DNA from: Pseudalkalibacillus sp051842935
GTDB lineage: Bacteria > Bacillota > Bacilli > Bacillales > Fictibacillaceae
Assembly: GCF_051842935.1 (NCBI RefSeq)
Contig: NZ_JBPXRR010000001.1
Location: 2,232,001 to 2,296,000 of the forward strand
Direction of reading: 5' to 3'
Length of the DNA: 64,000 bases
The notes beneath the pieces are model-generated. The model was not told where the DNA came from, searched no databases, and saw nothing but the letters and a program-made list of their open reading frames with translations. Shown in pieces: positions 32,411 through 40,924 of the stretch. Within the stretch, counting starts at the first letter, position 1. Each line of letters begins with the position of its first letter. The position numbers and the translations under genes are program-made.

Positions 32411-32974
32411 TTATTGGTCCTCTCTGAGTTTGAAACGCTCATAAACAACGTACTTCGGTTTTCTTTGCGGATGGATTTCGTATAGGATCACTTCGTCTAC
32501 TTGCCAGGTGAGACCGTTGAGTCCTTCTGGTTCCGGAAGCCGTTCGGTAACCTTCTCGTTCTGCCCACCCCACCTTTTTCCGATCGTGATATGGGGTCGA
32601 TACGGCCGATTTGACGTATCAAAACCGACGGATGCACAGCTCTCGGAGGTGCGCTTGTATAGTTCGTCGAGTTGTTCAGACGGTTCGATGCCGACCCAAC
32701 AGACACGAGGGGTTTTCGGGTTTCCGAACACTCCGACGGAAGAGAGCTCTAGTTCAAACGGTTGGGTGTCTTGCAGCTTTCCACGCAGCTTGTCCACTAA
32801 ATCGCGCGCAGATTCATCGGACGTCGCCCCTAGGAAATTTAACGTAATATGAAAATCTCCCTCACTCGTCCACTTTTTCAGTGGAAGGATCGGCTTTACT
32901 TTTTCCGCATAACCCTGAATTTTCGCTTGTAGCTCTTCTGGAACCGGTACAGCCAGGAACATATGTCGATCCAT
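32411..32974 (-). CDS. thpR: RNA 2',3'-cyclic phosphodiesterase
   Basis: 187 residues, 2H phosphoesterase superfamily. Both catalytic HxTx motifs are present: FHITLNFLG near residue 46 and RPHITIGKR near residue 127. ThpR (formerly LigT; YtlP in B. subtilis) opens 2',3'-cyclic phosphates on RNA ends. TGGAGG precedes the ATG. First gene of a unit with the lrgAB-like pair. Confidence 0.92.
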   Translation of the reverse strand: MDRHMFLAVPVPEELQAKIQGYAEKVKPILPLKKWTSEGDFHITLNFLGATSDESARDLVDKLRGKLQDTQPFELELSSVGVFGNPKTPRVCWVGIEPSEQLDELYKRTSESCASVGFDTSNRPYRPHITIGKRWGGQNEKVTERLPEPEGLNGLTWQVDEVILYEIHPQRKPKYVVYERFKLREDQ

Positions 32975-33083
32975 TGTACAAAACCTCCATTAAATCTATT
33001 CATAAGTCTATCAGAAATAGGGAATGACTTGAATGTAATTGTATTTTTTCAAGACCGTTTAATTAGAGCCGTTTACTTGGATT

Positions 33084-33092
33084 TGATATAAT
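33084..33092 (+). promoter_or_regulatory. Extended -10 promoter of ytkP
   Basis: TGATATAAT, a perfect -10 with the TGn extension, about 37 bp upstream of the start codon. No good -35 is seen, as is common for extended -10 promoters. Confidence 0.55.
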
Positions 33093-33128
33093 ATGTGTGA
33101 AGTATCGTAAGCAAAGGACGTGTTGAAC

Positions 33129-34067
33129 ATGCGTGTTGTTAATAGTATAGCTGAATTAATCGGAGATACACCTTTTGTAAAATTGAACCGTCTCACGGAT
33201 CCGAACGGTGCAGACGTTTATGTAAAATTAGAGTATTTCAATCCGAGCGGCAGCATCAAAGACCGCGCAGCCTACAATATGTTGAAGGTAGCGGAAGAAA
33301 AAGGACTGCTGAAAGCGGGATCCACGATCATCGAACCGACTTCCGGGAACACAGGAATCGGTCTTGCGATGAACGCAGCCGCGAAAGGTTACAAATCCAT
33401 CATCGTCATGCCAGACACGATGACGAAGGAACGAATCAACCTGCTGAAGGCGTATGGCGCAGAAGTCGTGTTGACACCGGGCGATGATAAGATGCCAGGC
33501 GCGATTGCAAAAGCGAAGGAACTGGCGGACCAGATTCCGAACAGCTTCATGCCGATGCAGTTCGAAAACCCGGCTAACCCGGATGCCCACAGAAATACGA
33601 CTGCGATTGAAATTTTGGAAGCCGCTAAAGAAATCGGTAAAAACTTCAAAACGTTCGTCGCACCAGCTGGAACAGGCGGCACGATAACCGGGACAGGTGA
33701 AACGTTGAAAGAACACATGCCGGATCTTGAAATCAAAGTCGTTGAACCTGAAGGCTCTCCGGTATTGTCCGGCGGTAAACCTGGTAAGCACAAGCTCGTC
33801 GGAACAAGCCCTGGATTCATTCCAGACATCCTGAACCAGAACATTTACGACGAAATCATTCGGATCAAGGACGAGGAAGCGATTGAAACGACCCGCAAGC
33901 TTGCAAGTGAGGAAGGTATCTTAGTTGGACCGTCTTCTGGCGCTTCCGTCTATGCCGCACTACAAGCTGCGAAGAAGTTGAGTAGCGACGATGTTGTCAT
34001 TTGCATGACTTGCGACTCAGGTGAACGCTACTTGTCCAGCGACCTGTTCGACTTCGGTGAAGAGTAA
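33129..34067 (+). CDS. ytkP: Cysteine synthase family protein YtkP
   Basis: 312 residues, PLP fold type II. Lysine motif PSGSIKDRAAYNML (PLP Lys), TSGNTGIGLAMNAA, PAGTGGTITGTGETLKE and GPSSGASVYAA are intact, so it is an active O-acetylserine sulfhydrylase-like enzyme. ATG at 33129 is chosen (AAAGGA 10 bases upstream); GTG three codons earlier is too near. In B. subtilis this gene is ytkP, a paralogue of cysK. Confidence 0.9.
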   Translation: MRVVNSIAELIGDTPFVKLNRLTDPNGADVYVKLEYFNPSGSIKDRAAYNMLKVAEEKGLLKAGSTIIEPTSGNTGIGLAMNAAAKGYKSIIVMPDTMTKERINLLKAYGAEVVLTPGDDKMPGAIAKAKELADQIPNSFMPMQFENPANPDAHRNTTAIEILEAAKEIGKNFKTFVAPAGTGGTITGTGETLKEHMPDLEIKVVEPEGSPVLSGGKPGKHKLVGTSPGFIPDILNQNIYDEIIRIKDEEAIETTRKLASEEGILVGPSSGASVYAALQAAKKLSSDDVVICMTCDSGERYLSSDLFDFGEE

Positions 34068-34079
34068 TCGTTGAAATGG

Positions 34080-34110
34080 AACGACTTCCAGTGAGTGGAG
34101 GTCGTTTTCT
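34080..34110 (+). terminator. ytkP terminator
   Basis: AACGACTTCCA/TGGAGGTCGTT with T4 after it (one G-U pair). Confidence 0.8.
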
Positions 34111-34194
34111 TTATACATTATGATAAATAACTTTTTAACAAGAAGTTAATCGACGCAGATAAAAAGTTTACGTACAAAGTATAAGTGCAGCTAG

Positions 34195-34236
34195 GACTCA
34201 GCCTGCACCAAGGCTTGGCTGAGTCAAGTTTTCTTT
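34195..34236 (+). terminator. Terminator without an obvious gene before it
   Basis: GACTCAGCC/GGCTGAGTC, perfect 9-bp stem with a 13-base loop, then TTTTCTTT. It lies 85 bp after the ytkP terminator, with no ORF between them; it may end a small RNA or catch readthrough. Confidence 0.65.
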
Positions 34237-34305
34237 ACGTTTTTCGCCTGGTCATAAAGGGTAAACTCCCATATAGACAATCTCATTGTAAAGGAGTTTT
34301 CCAAT

Positions 34306-34503
34306 ATGGCTGCAGATGAAATGGATACATTCAAGTGGCATTTGAATCGGATTACCCGCGACTGGTCGGAGCTCGTCCATAGCTATGAAAAACTGGACAG
34401 CGGCGAGAAAAAGACCATCCATCAGAACTATCCTTTTACGTCCAACATCAACGATTTGAAAAATATGATTGCGAAATGGAATGACACCGTCAGTCATCTC
34501 TAA
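34306..34503 (+). CDS. Small hypothetical protein (65 aa)
   Basis: Excellent AAAGGAG 8 bases before the ATG; 65 residues, soluble, helical, Trp- and charge-rich (DTFKWHLNRITRDWSELVHS). A perfect terminator directly follows. I do not recognise the family. The coding signals (ribosome site, balanced composition, terminator) make it a real gene. Confidence 0.8.
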   Translation: MAADEMDTFKWHLNRITRDWSELVHSYEKLDSGEKKTIHQNYPFTSNINDLKNMIAKWNDTVSHL

Positions 34504-34508
34504 CAAGA

Positions 34509-34534
34509 AAACCCCCGGTTCCCGGGGGTTTTTT
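34509..34534. terminator. Bidirectional terminator
   Basis: AAACCCCCGG/CCGGGGGTTT with T6, between the 65-aa ORF and the convergent MFS gene. Confidence 0.92.
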
Positions 34535-34539
34535 ACATA

Positions 34540-35718
34540 TTATGAGGATGGACTGGCGCTCGCAGCACCTTCCGGCAAGACCTTCAGATTGATGAGCAGT
34601 AGGATCAGACCGATCGTCGTCATCGTTCCGAAGAAGAAATAAAGGCCGAATAAGGAGTGGGCGTCGTAGATGATTCCGCCGAAGAACGTGCAGAACCAGC
34701 TGCCGAGTCCGTTCCCCATCGAGCTGTAGAGCGCTACCGCTGTCGCTTTCACGTCATCCGGTGCGATTTCCCTCACGTATTGGAGCGCTGCCGGAATGAA
34801 GAGACCGATCGAGAACCCTTGTGCAATCGTTGTCGCGTAGACTCCGACCAATGTTGGTTCTGTAAAATAGTAGAACCATCTGACTGCGGAAATGAGCGCG
34901 GCCGCAATGAGGATTTTCTCATAGCCGAGTTTGCGAATCCAACCGCCAGACAGTTTCATGAACGGCGCTTCACTACCCGCCGCTAGCAAGAAAGCGATAC
35001 CTACACCAGCGAGGGTTCCGCCCAGCTCTTGTATATAGAGACCGAAATAAAAGTTGTTCGAGTGGATCGGTCCGAACACCGAAAACGTTGTAAACAGGAA
35101 CAGGATGAACTTCGGCATTCTGATGAGCCGCATGAATCCTGAGCGCAAGTCCACTTTTAGCGTATTGCTTTCTTTTGGAAAAGAAAGAACGAAGATCGTA
35201 CAGATGAGCAGTGCCGCTGTGAAGCTGTAGAAGATCAGTTTGAGCCCTAGCGTTTCAGCAAGCGTTCCCATCACATAGACCGATACTGCGAAACCGACCG
35301 CTCCCCACAGCCTGAAGTTCCCGTAATCTTTTTTTGTCGCCATTACATAATTGAGTGTGATGCTATCTGAAACCGGTACGATCGCACTCTGGAATGTCGC
35401 GAGCAGAATCGAAATGAGAATGAGACTGATGTATGAGTCCATGACTGCGAACGGGATTGCAATGAATCCGCTCATCGCCAATGTAAAAATGAGGACCGCT
35501 CTCGGACGCCTCGTATAGTCACAAATGACGCCCCATATCGGTTGCGCGATGATCATCACGACCGGACTGACGGACATGATTGCCCCGATCTGCGTTCCCG
35601 TGAGCCCGACGTCTTGTTTAAGATAAACACTTAATAATGGAAAAAGCGTCCCGAAACCGAAGAAGATGAAAAAGTAAAACAAGCTGATATTCAATGGTGT
35701 ACGTTCTATTGATTTCAT
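34540..35718 (-). CDS. MFS transporter (MFS_1-like, PPP/YwbF type)
   Basis: 392 residues, 12 membrane helices expected. ATG at 35718 has GGAGAGGGC upstream, so the longer frame is trimmed. LFPLLSVYLKQDVGLTGTQIGAIMSVSPVVMIIAQPIWGVICDYTRRPR contains the cytoplasmic 2-3 loop D-x-x-x-R-R. The family includes nucleoside and 3-phenylpropionate permeases; substrate here unknown. Monocistronic between terminators. Confidence 0.88.
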   Translation of the reverse strand: MKSIERTPLNISLFYFFIFFGFGTLFPLLSVYLKQDVGLTGTQIGAIMSVSPVVMIIAQPIWGVICDYTRRPRAVLIFTLAMSGFIAIPFAVMDSYISLILISILLATFQSAIVPVSDSITLNYVMATKKDYGNFRLWGAVGFAVSVYVMGTLAETLGLKLIFYSFTAALLICTIFVLSFPKESNTLKVDLRSGFMRLIRMPKFILFLFTTFSVFGPIHSNNFYFGLYIQELGGTLAGVGIAFLLAAGSEAPFMKLSGGWIRKLGYEKILIAAALISAVRWFYYFTEPTLVGVYATTIAQGFSIGLFIPAALQYVREIAPDDVKATAVALYSSMGNGLGSWFCTFFGGIIYDAHSLFGLYFFFGTMTTIGLILLLINLKVLPEGAASASPSS

Positions 35719-35859
35719 AAGCCCTCTCCTGTCTGACCGTATGTAATTACTCTGTCGATTGTAACGCACCCTTAGAAAAATGCAATAGTGGAATGGTTGT
35801 TAATTTTACCAGTTAAATGTATGATTATGGAAATTATGTGAAGGAGGAATGTGCATTGA

Positions 35860-36777
35860 ATGAAGAGATATCGAAATGAATCTAAAGAATTGAAGGTGAT
35901 GAGATCTTTGGGTGCGCGGATGGATTTATGTGAGGTTGATCGGAACTACCTTCTGAGTTTGAAAAAAGGTTTTGAAGGCGAGTGCAAGTTTGATGGATTG
36001 ATTGAACCATATCTGGACGGACGCATCGTACTCAATGACCTGCTGCTCGCGCACAAGAATACCGTTTTTCAGAATGATTCGTTGGTGATGAGCTCGTCGA
36101 AGATTGTTTTGTTCGAGGTGAAAAATCTCGAAGGTGATTATTATTTGGAGGGCGACAGCTGGTTTTCCTCGAACGATAAAGAGATCACGAACCCTCTGCA
36201 TCAATTGAACCGAAGTACCATCCTTCTCCGTCATCTGTTAAAAGGATTGGGCATTTTTCTCCCGATCGAACCTTATCTTGTGTTTGTGAACCCCGAGTTC
36301 TACCTTTATCAAGCTCCTACAAATCTTCCAATCATTTTTCTCCCCCAGTTGAATCGATATTTTACGAAGATGCAAAAAGAACGATCGATTTTGAAAGATC
36401 ACCACTATGAAATAGGAAAACAACTGCTATCCCTCGAGTTGACCGACGCCCCCTCCTTTCGATTACCCAAATACGACTATCCCCTAATGAAGAAAGGCAT
36501 CCCTTGCTTGGCTTGTGGTGGGATGTATGGTGCGCTCGTCAGAACTACCCTGGTTTGTAAGAATTGTGGATTTGGTGAGGATTATGAATCTGCCGTTGTA
36601 CGCAGCGTAGAGGAGTTTCAGTTGTTGTTTCCAGCGGAGAAAATAACAACGACTACTATGATTGAATGGTGTGATATAATCAGTACCAAAAAAGCAATGC
36701 GGAAAATTCTTTCCAAGAATTTTGATTTAATTAAGAGCGGTAAGATGTCTCATTATGTTAAAGAGCAACAAAGGTAA
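35860..36777 (+). CDS. NERD domain protein with C-terminal zinc ribbon
   Basis: 305 residues. GFEGECKFD (residues 38-46) and VLFEVKNLEGDYYL (about 88-101) form the NERD nuclease-related core, with the E-x-K metal-site pattern kept. Residues about 218-240 (CLACGGMYG...CKNCGFG) are a CxxC...CxxC zinc ribbon, an addition seen in some Bacillus NERD proteins. It is followed by the 52-bp repeat array. AAGGAGG lies upstream of the ATG. Its role is unknown; DNA/RNA handling is inferred from the fold. Confidence 0.85.
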   Translation: MKRYRNESKELKVMRSLGARMDLCEVDRNYLLSLKKGFEGECKFDGLIEPYLDGRIVLNDLLLAHKNTVFQNDSLVMSSSKIVLFEVKNLEGDYYLEGDSWFSSNDKEITNPLHQLNRSTILLRHLLKGLGIFLPIEPYLVFVNPEFYLYQAPTNLPIIFLPQLNRYFTKMQKERSILKDHHYEIGKQLLSLELTDAPSFRLPKYDYPLMKKGIPCLACGGMYGALVRTTLVCKNCGFGEDYESAVVRSVEEFQLLFPAEKITTTTMIEWCDIISTKKAMRKILSKNFDLIKSGKMSHYVKEQQR

Positions 36778-36790
36778 TGCTCATTGGTGC

Positions 36791-37035
36791 GATCTCGCCA
36801 TATTTCGCGACTTCGGGGTGCGAATGAGCTTCTTGCGGGGTGCGATCTCATCATTTCTGCGACTTCGGGGTACGAATGAGCTTCTTACGGGGTGCGATCT
36901 CGTCATTTCTGCGACTTCGGGGTACGAATGAGCTTCTTACGGGGTGCGATCTCGTCATTTCTGCGACTTCGGGGTGCGAATGAGCTTCTTGCGGGGGGCG
37001 ATCTCGTCATTTCTGCGACTTCGGGGTGCGAAAGA
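36791..37035. repeat. 52-bp tandem array, GCGA...CGGGGT family
   Basis: Nearly five copies of a 52-bp unit made of a 30-bp part (GCGATCTCGTCATTTCTGCG...CGGGGT) and a 22-bp part (GCGAATGAGCTTCTTGCGGGG). Both parts end in CGGGGT and start GCGA. Copies differ by single substitutions (TGCG/TACG, GGGT/GGGG). It lies between the convergent NERD gene and pepV. ORFs across it are artefacts of the repeat. Confidence 0.9.
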
Positions 37036-37075
37036 CCATTCCGCACTGCCCAATCGCCCCCCTCCAACAATGAAA

Positions 37076-37099
37076 AACCGAGTACATCCGTACTCGGTT
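37076..37099 (-). terminator. pepV terminator
   Basis: AACCGAGTAC/GTACTCGGTT, perfect 10-bp stem, 4-base loop, T5 on the minus strand. Confidence 0.9.
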
Positions 37100-37119
37100 C
37101 TCCGATTTGACCATTTAAT

Positions 37120-38523
37120 TTATTTTGCCAACTCATAGATGGCTTGTGCGTAGATTGCGGTGGCTTTCATTAGGTTTTCGATGTCGATGTACTCGTCCTT
37201 CTGGTGAGCGAGTTCATCTTCGCCTGGGAACAGGGCGCCGAACGCGACACCTGCATCGAGCGAGCGGGCATACGTACCGCCGCCGATGGAGATGAGGTAG
37301 CCGTCTTCTCCTGTCTGCTCTTCATACACGGACATCAGCGTCTTGATCAACGGGTGATCTTCCGGAACGTGATGTGGAGCCAAGTGCTCGATCTCGTTCA
37401 GCTCATAACCGAACTGAGCGCTTGCTTCCTCCAGTATGCCTCGTGTGCGCTCGAAATCGTGCGACACTGGGTAGCGGAGGTTCATCCCGACCTTGCCGCC
37501 TTCTTCAACCGTGTACCGCATGATACCCGCGTTCAGTGTCAACGGTCCGCTCACTTCATCGGAATCAGCGATCTCCAACTTTGTCCCTTCTGAATCAGAA
37601 GTAAGATACTCATTGACAAAGCGGATGAACGCATCGCCGTCCCCTTCAAAGGAATAAGCGGATAAAAACTCGGCCAAGAACAGGCCTGCGTTTTTTCCAG
37701 TCTCCGGTTTACTGCCGTGCACCGAGACACCTTCCAGCTTAAACGTATAGCGGCCGTCCGTAGCAGCAACCTCACCAGTCAATCCAGTATCAGCTAGAAA
37801 CGCATTGAACGAAGCTTCCACTTCTTCTGAAAGTCCCTCAACGACTGCTTCCGCATAATCAGGAACCATGTTCAGCCTTCTACCAGAATCAAACGAAACC
37901 AAACGCGCACCTTCACCCTCACCAGCCCCGACTGCACTCGACTGCTTCCACTCGCAATCGAAGATTCCTTTTTCCGCATAAATGATCGGGAAATCGGCGT
38001 CTGGTGCGAATCCGATCGTCGGCATTTCTTCCTGCTTGAAGTAGTGCTTCACGCATCGCCAGTTGCTTTCTTCGTCCGTCCCGAAAATCATGCGCACGCG
38101 CTTGCTCACATCAAGCCCGAGCTCTTTGACGATTTTCATAGCATAATAGGCCGCCATCGTAGGTCCTTTGTCATCGATGGCACCACGAGCATAGATGCGG
38201 CCGTCTCGAATTTCAGCTGCGAATGGGTCTGAGCTCCAACCGTCGCCAGCCGGAACGACGTCCAAGTGGCACAGTACCCCGACGAGCTCTTCCCCTTCAC
38301 CGAATTCCAGGTGACCAGCGTATCCATCTAGATTTTTACTCGAGAAACCGTCCGCTTCCCCTTTTTCCAAAAAGTGCGTGAGAGCACGGTCAATCCCTTC
38401 TCCAAAAGGCGCTCCTTCCTTTGCACTTTCTGGATCAAGGACACTTTCAATCTGCAACAGCGCTTGAAGATCATGAATCAAATCGTCCCTGCGCTTCTCC
38501 ACTTCCTGCTTCCAATCAATCAT
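37120..38523 (-). CDS. pepV: Dipeptidase PepV (M20 family)
   Basis: 467 residues. Metal-site motifs of the M20/PepV family are present: VGVLCHLDVVPAGDGW, GRIYARGAIDDKGPTMAAYYA, MIFGTDEESNWRC and the C-terminal ISIGGGTYARSLDAGVAFG. PepV hydrolyses dipeptides in the cytosol. Corresponds to ytjP in B. subtilis. GAGGGGTC lies before the ATG. Confidence 0.94.
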   Translation of the reverse strand: MIDWKQEVEKRRDDLIHDLQALLQIESVLDPESAKEGAPFGEGIDRALTHFLEKGEADGFSSKNLDGYAGHLEFGEGEELVGVLCHLDVVPAGDGWSSDPFAAEIRDGRIYARGAIDDKGPTMAAYYAMKIVKELGLDVSKRVRMIFGTDEESNWRCVKHYFKQEEMPTIGFAPDADFPIIYAEKGIFDCEWKQSSAVGAGEGEGARLVSFDSGRRLNMVPDYAEAVVEGLSEEVEASFNAFLADTGLTGEVAATDGRYTFKLEGVSVHGSKPETGKNAGLFLAEFLSAYSFEGDGDAFIRFVNEYLTSDSEGTKLEIADSDEVSGPLTLNAGIMRYTVEEGGKVGMNLRYPVSHDFERTRGILEEASAQFGYELNEIEHLAPHHVPEDHPLIKTLMSVYEEQTGEDGYLISIGGGTYARSLDAGVAFGALFPGEDELAHQKDEYIDIENLMKATAIYAQAIYELAK

Positions 38524-38544
38524 GTGATGACCCCTCCGTTCGTT

Positions 38545-39561
38545 TTATGCTTCACTGCGAATTTTATCAAACGTTTCCTTATCACAAATGACGAATAGTC
38601 GTGCATCCACTGGGATTGTTTCGTTCAACCGGCGATTGATGTCCATCTTGTTTCCGTCTGCAATGAGCGTCGCACCTTCCTGTAACAATGAGGTGAACGC
38701 GTCCCGGTACGTCTTCCAATCCGAGCGGGCAGGGATTTCGTAGATGTTGTCCCCAATTCCATGGCTCATCAGCTGGCTGAAGAGCTTGGATATCCCATTC
38801 GTAATCGCTGAACGGACGGCCAACCTCGAAATCGTTTCGTTGGATAAAATGAACTCGTCCACATCCACGTGGCGGAAGTTCTTGATATGATCTTCGTTCA
38901 AAATTTCGACCGTACTATGTATTTCAGGTGAAATGCGCTCAATCGTCGTTACGATCAACAACGTTTTTCCATCTGTTAATAACGGATCCTGAATCGTGTC
39001 ATCCGCAAACAATAGGACACCAGCTGCTTCGGACAGATTCGCTTGCATCAACGTATCCTGGTCTGCCGCATCACCTCTTACATAATGGACATGCTCATCC
39101 AAATAGGGTGACTTTTTCAACTGATCGATGATGACGATTTCCCGGAACTTATCCGTTTGTAAAATTTCTTGAATCGCAAACTTCGCTTTCTGAGACCATC
39201 CGATAATGACGATGTGATTCTTTCCTTTATAGGTCAACATTCCTTCCTCCTTCCTACGTCTGAATGCACTGAAACCATCGACTACTTTCCCAATGACGAC
39301 ACCGATCAAGCCAATCCCGACTATGTATAAAAGCATCGCATAAACACGGCCGCCGACGGAAATCGGTGAGATGTCCCCATATCCAACGGTCGTCACGGTA
39401 GTCATCACCCACCATAGTGCATCGAACAAGTTGGTGAAGGTTTCGGGCTCAATCAGGACCATGACTAAGGAACTCATCACGACCATGACTATACTCATGA
39501 CGAAAATGACCCAGTTACTCAGCTGGACGACCTTGACCCTTAACCATTTGAAAAATTGCAC
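38545..39561 (-). CDS. Potassium channel with RCK/TrkA-N domain
   Basis: 338 residues from a GTG at 39561 (AAGGGGGAG 8 bases upstream; the longer frame begins inside that site). Two membrane helices flank a pore with selectivity filter TVTTVGYGD; about 110-338 is an RCK nucleotide-binding domain (HIVIIGWSQKAKFAIQEIL). MthK/YugO-like. YugO in B. subtilis releases K+ during biofilm electrical signalling; the same role here is only possible. Lies beside pepV in the same direction. Confidence 0.92.
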   Translation of the reverse strand: MQFFKWLRVKVVQLSNWVIFVMSIVMVVMSSLVMVLIEPETFTNLFDALWWVMTTVTTVGYGDISPISVGGRVYAMLLYIVGIGLIGVVIGKVVDGFSAFRRRKEEGMLTYKGKNHIVIIGWSQKAKFAIQEILQTDKFREIVIIDQLKKSPYLDEHVHYVRGDAADQDTLMQANLSEAAGVLLFADDTIQDPLLTDGKTLLIVTTIERISPEIHSTVEILNEDHIKNFRHVDVDEFILSNETISRLAVRSAITNGISKLFSQLMSHGIGDNIYEIPARSDWKTYRDAFTSLLQEGATLIADGNKMDINRRLNETIPVDARLFVICDKETFDKIRSEA

Positions 39562-39613
39562 GGAATACTCCCCCTTCCTCCTCAATGTACCACACCTACA
39601 CTGAATTTCTGTT

Positions 39614-39642
39614 TTGAATTATTTACAGAATTATTATACAAT
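39614..39642 (+). promoter_or_regulatory. Strong sigma-A-type promoter ahead of ytzE
   Basis: TTGAAT (39614-39619), 17 bases, TACAAT (39637-39642). A ribosome-site-like AGGAGGTGGGG follows 10 bases later and opens a TTG/GTG micro-ORF of 7-9 codons. The promoter leaves a leader of about 240 nt before ytzE. Confidence 0.6.
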
Positions 39643-39808
39643 ATTTCTAACCAGGAGGTGGGGTTGAAGTCACAATATCCACTCTAAAACAGGGGATGGA
39701 GTGGAAGCAACATGTCATATGACGGACAGTCTCATCATATCTCTTTCATCATCAGTTTCCGCCGATTGATAACGATTTATGCTAATGTACCTATTTATTC
39801 AAATAATT

Positions 39809-39842
39809 CAATAATTGCTTAACATCCACTTAACAATTATTG
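39809..39842. promoter_or_regulatory. Inverted repeat upstream of ytzE
   Basis: CAATAATTG (39809-39817) and CAATTATTG (39834-39842), perfect 9-base arms, within 46 bp of the ytzE start. A plausible autoregulatory operator for a DeoR-type protein, or a leader hairpin. Confidence 0.45.
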
Positions 39843-39887
39843 GGTACACTATCCATGAAGTCGTTAAATAAGGTAAGGAGTGGTTGT

Positions 39888-40109
39888 TTGAGTCCTTCGA
39901 CTGAACGTATGTTGAACCGCGTAAAGGCTATTTATATGTTTATTAATGAAAGTGGTCCGGTAACAACGCAGGAAATTGTCGACGAATTCGGGACGACAAA
40001 GAGAACGATTCAGCGAGATTTGAACGTACTAACGTATAACAACCTGGTAGAAAGCCCCACTAGAGGAAAATGGGAAACGACATCCAAAAAGGTAAAGATT
40101 GCACAATAA
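39888..40109 (+). CDS. ytzE: Small DeoR-type HTH regulator YtzE
   Basis: 73 residues from TTG at 39888 (LSPSTERMLNRVKAIYMF); AAGGAGTGG lies 6 bases upstream and this start aligns with B. subtilis YtzE, whereas the longer frame adds unrelated residues. It is almost only a winged helix (VTTQEIVDEFGTTKRTIQRD), without a sugar-phosphate-sensing domain. Probably a transcription factor with unknown targets. Confidence 0.87.
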   Translation: MSPSTERMLNRVKAIYMFINESGPVTTQEIVDEFGTTKRTIQRDLNVLTYNNLVESPTRGKWETTSKKVKIAQ

Positions 40110-40126
40110 CTTCAAAAATAAGTAGA

Positions 40127-40160
40127 AAAAAGAGCTGACCGCGATGTGGCCAGCTCTTTT
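40127..40160. terminator. Bidirectional terminator after ytzE
   Basis: AAAAGAGCTG/CAGCTCTTTT, perfect 10-bp stem, 13-base loop, T/A runs on both sides. Confidence 0.88.
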
Positions 40161-40177
40161 ATTGATTTCAAAACCTT

Positions 40178-40816
40178 TTATCTCGGTTGGACTTCGCGTA
40201 AATCTTCTACGAGATGATCTTTCACGTGATCCGGTACGATGATGTGTTCAGTCGCAAGCTCCATGTTGTCTTCAAGTCTCATGTAACGGTTCGCATCCGA
40301 CACCAAGTTCGCCCAGAAACCTTCTGATAGGGAAAGACCGATGACTCTTCGAGTATCCCAGTCTATGACGACATCCTGCACCTTTCCAACTGTATCTCCG
40401 CTTTCTGTCTTCACTTTCTTGTGGATAATGGACTCTGTCGCGATTGAATCGATTGGATCATGATACTGTTGATCGATTCCAGATATCCTCACCTTGTCTT
40501 CACTTAATTCCAATACATCCTTAAAAGGGATATACAGCGTTTCGGTGGTATAATTCTTCTCGAATGTATCTTCGTCTGTTACAGGTGGTGTGTTCATCGC
40601 TACTTGCCCTCCAGAACTGTTCACCACATTATCCATTGACGTTTCCATTCGGTTATCCACCCGATCTTCATCAGGTCGTTTCTCTAAATATATAAGGTAG
40701 TCTAAATCAAATGTTTTTTTGTTCAGGAGTATGTCCTCGACCTTGTGTTCAGGTGCCTCATCATATTCACTGCTGACGATCTTTTTCTTTAAGATGTCTT
40801 TTCCGAATATTAACAT
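40178..40816 (-). CDS. PRC-barrel domain protein
   Basis: 212 residues, acidic. Two PRC-barrel-like halves: residues 1-60 (LIFGKDILKKKIVSSEYDEA) and about 125-190 (IIHKKVKTESGDTVGKVQDVVIDWDTRRVIGL). A linker of Asn/Thr/Asp-rich sequence joins them. PRC barrels mediate protein or RNA contacts (as in RimM). Specific role unknown. AAAGGAGAA lies before the ATG. Monocistronic. Confidence 0.85.
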   Translation of the reverse strand: MLIFGKDILKKKIVSSEYDEAPEHKVEDILLNKKTFDLDYLIYLEKRPDEDRVDNRMETSMDNVVNSSGGQVAMNTPPVTDEDTFEKNYTTETLYIPFKDVLELSEDKVRISGIDQQYHDPIDSIATESIIHKKVKTESGDTVGKVQDVVIDWDTRRVIGLSLSEGFWANLVSDANRYMRLEDNMELATEHIIVPDHVKDHLVEDLREVQPR

Positions 40817-40924
40817 ATTGGATTCTCCTTTCGTTGGATGTTTTGATTAATACCCGACATTTTCGGGAATAAAACAACCAGGCGGAAAGGATGATGAAAA
40901 ATAGGCCAGATGTCTCTGAGTGGA

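Noticed and set aside
36892..37138. Overlapping ORFs on both strands in the 52-bp array
   Set aside because: They share the same repeated sequence in several frames and lack ribosome sites.
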